Below are positions 62,838 to 64,000 of a stretch of DNA of 64,000 nt, piece by piece. Origin of the DNA: CAMPKL01 sp963817465 (GTDB lineage Bacteria > Acidobacteriota > Terriglobia > Bryobacterales > UBA6623). The position numbers and the translations under genes are program-made. The DNA lies in the NCBI GenBank assembly GCA_963817465.1, contig CAWFOP010000010.1, forward strand, positions 315,670 through 379,669, written 5' to 3'. Every line of letters begins with the position of its first letter. Position 1 is the stretch's first letter. A model generated the notes under the pieces. That model was not told where the DNA came from. It did not search any database and was given only the letters and a program-made list of their open reading frames with translations.

Positions 62838-63506
62838 TTGTCGGAGCGATCAGGACCCCTTGCTGACGATCCGTTCCATGGGCGGCGCCCAACCAGCCAC
62901 GAACGCCTGACGGGGCTGCCTTGGGATGCGTCGTACCTCGACGGACCTCCGCCTTGGGATATTGGCCGGCCGCAGCCGGCAATAGTGCGTTTGGCATCCG
63001 CAGGCGGATTCACCGGAGGGGTGCTCGATGCGGGCTGCGGAACGGGCGAGAACACTCTTCTTGTCGCCTCGCTGGGCTTGTCGGTACTGGGCGTTGACGT
63101 GGCTGAGACGGCGCTGGCGATCGCCCGAGACAAGGCCGGCGAACGTGCGATCGAGGTCGAGTTCGCCGCGGCTGACGCGTTCCATCTCGAGCGTTTGGGG
63201 CGCAGGTTTGAGACAGTGCTCGACTGCGGACTGTTCCACACCTTCGACGGCGAAGAGCGACCGGGATACGTGGCGAGTCTAGCGTCGGTAACTGAGCACG
63301 AGGGAACCCTATATCTGTTCTGCTTCAGTGACAGTGGTCCCGATCCTGGCCCGCACCCGGTCAGTCAAGAAGAGTTGAGAGCGGCGTTCAACCCCCGCCA
63401 CGGATGGAATGTGGCCTCGATCGAAGCGGACCGGATTCAGACGAGATACCACGACGACGGCGCGCCAGCCTGGTTCGCGACGATCAAACGGATCCGGGGA
63501 GTTTGA
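62838..63506 (+). CDS. Class I SAM-dependent methyltransferase
   Basis: 222 residues from TTG 62838 with GGAGGGG upstream. Motif I GGVLDAGCGTGENTLLVA, then VLGVDVAETALAIARDKA (motif II region), EFAAADAFHL and FETVLDCGLFHTF (motif IV region) place it in the methyltransferase-domain-25/thiopurine-like group. WDIGRPQPAIVRLA ahead of motif I is typical of that group. Small-molecule substrate unknown. Confidence 0.88.
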   Translation: MSERSGPLADDPFHGRRPTSHERLTGLPWDASYLDGPPPWDIGRPQPAIVRLASAGGFTGGVLDAGCGTGENTLLVASLGLSVLGVDVAETALAIARDKAGERAIEVEFAAADAFHLERLGRRFETVLDCGLFHTFDGEERPGYVASLASVTEHEGTLYLFCFSDSGPDPGPHPVSQEELRAAFNPRHGWNVASIEADRIQTRYHDDGAPAWFATIKRIRGV

Positions 63507-64000
63507 GGGCTTCGAGGAAGTTCGGAGGGAGTTCGAGGAGGTTCGGGACGGAGCCCTAATTCTTGGCGGCGCGACCCTTCGGCTGGGCGGCTACTGACGT
63601 TATCCCATCGAATCGCAACAAACTAAGCCGCTGGTAAGTCCGGCGTTCGGCTTGGACGCCGGCGGCGAGGCTCCCGCCTCAACAATCGCCGCGCCTCGGG
63701 CGGCCGGGAAATTTGGAAGCCCGGGTTATCCTATTTGTAGGGGGGCCGCGCGCCCGCACCTTTTCCCCGGAAATGCCGAAGTCTAGCCAAGCCGCCATGC
63801 GCGGACGCGTCCTCGCGCGCCTCCGTCGAACCGCCCCCTCGCTGGGCTGCGCCACGGAAAATGGCAGCTTTCCGGCAAAAAGTGGCAGTTTTTTGGCAGT
63901 TTTTTGGCGGGCTTTTGGCAGGTTGTTGGCGATCGAGCGGCCGAATCGGCGATTCATGGCGGGGAGACCGGGAGGCCTTGCCGGCAGACTCTCTAGACTT
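63507..64000. other. Non-coding region with GGCAG-T-tract short repeats
   Basis: No convincing gene. At 63858-63925 the motif GGCAGTTTTTTGGC and variants occur several times in a row (GTGGCAGTTTTTTGGCAGTT and following), giving a T-tract periodicity unlike the rest of the window. The minus-strand ORF 63679-63957 shows no protein-like composition. Confidence 0.4.

Overview
This is a high-GC chromosomal stretch, probably from an Acidobacteriota (Bryobacterales/Solibacter-like) or similar soil bacterium. That placement is inferred from the GC-rich codon use, a kdp operon with an embedded porin, HYR-type secreted proteins and the style of the integrative elements; nothing in the window identifies the species. 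Many genes carry single-base frameshifts, whereas the injection-system operon at 21.5-48.1 kb carries none.

Layout: (1) 1-2.4 kb is host backbone: a partial RraA-like secreted protein, a rhodanese, an ArsC-family reductase whose first catalytic Cys codon is an in-frame TGA followed by a SECIS-like hairpin (candidate selenoprotein), and a small secreted protein with an amber codon. (2) A tRNA-Gly(CCC) gene at 2376-2450 is the attachment site for a tandem array of integrative elements. Its 3' end recurs as direct repeats at 17879-17935 and 56558-56607. After each copy comes a pair of short arm-type repeats, a minus-strand tyrosine recombinase and a small excisionase-like HTH gene. (3) Element 1 (about 2.46-17.88 kb) carries a replication-relaxation gene pair, a heavily frameshifted kdpFABC-porin-kdpDE potassium operon, and an AbiEi/AbiEii-like type IV toxin-antitoxin pair with a palindromic operator and an apparently leaderless promoter. 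(4) Element 2 (about 17.94-56.56 kb) has the only intact integrase. It carries a truncated AbiEi copy, a LuxR-type response regulator, a degenerate receiver protein and a complete one-strand extracellular contractile injection system (eCIS) operon of about 31 kb. After these come a giant DUF4157 toxin with a C-terminal deaminase motif, a second deaminase-like ORF, and an inverted copy of the replication-relaxation pair. (5) Element 3 (from about 56.6 kb) is decayed: a broken integrase, a truncated replication-relaxation gene, scrambled VirB4 and VirB9 fragments, and an IS1182-family insertion. (6) The right end holds a REP-associated transposase remnant, the C-terminal end of a HYR-domain secreted protein, a SAM methyltransferase and a non-coding tail.

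How the eCIS genes fit together: DUF4255 (Afp16-like terminator), sheath, tube, sheath, tube, a small protein, a LysM hub protein, a split VgrG-like spike (D and V proteins), an unknown hydrophobic protein, gp25, baseplate J, a propeller-fused tail protein I, three fibre-like proteins sharing one N-terminal module, the tape measure, the AAA+ ATPase, and the DUF4157-deaminase payload. No capsid, terminase or PAAR gene is seen, so this is a headless injection particle and not a prophage.
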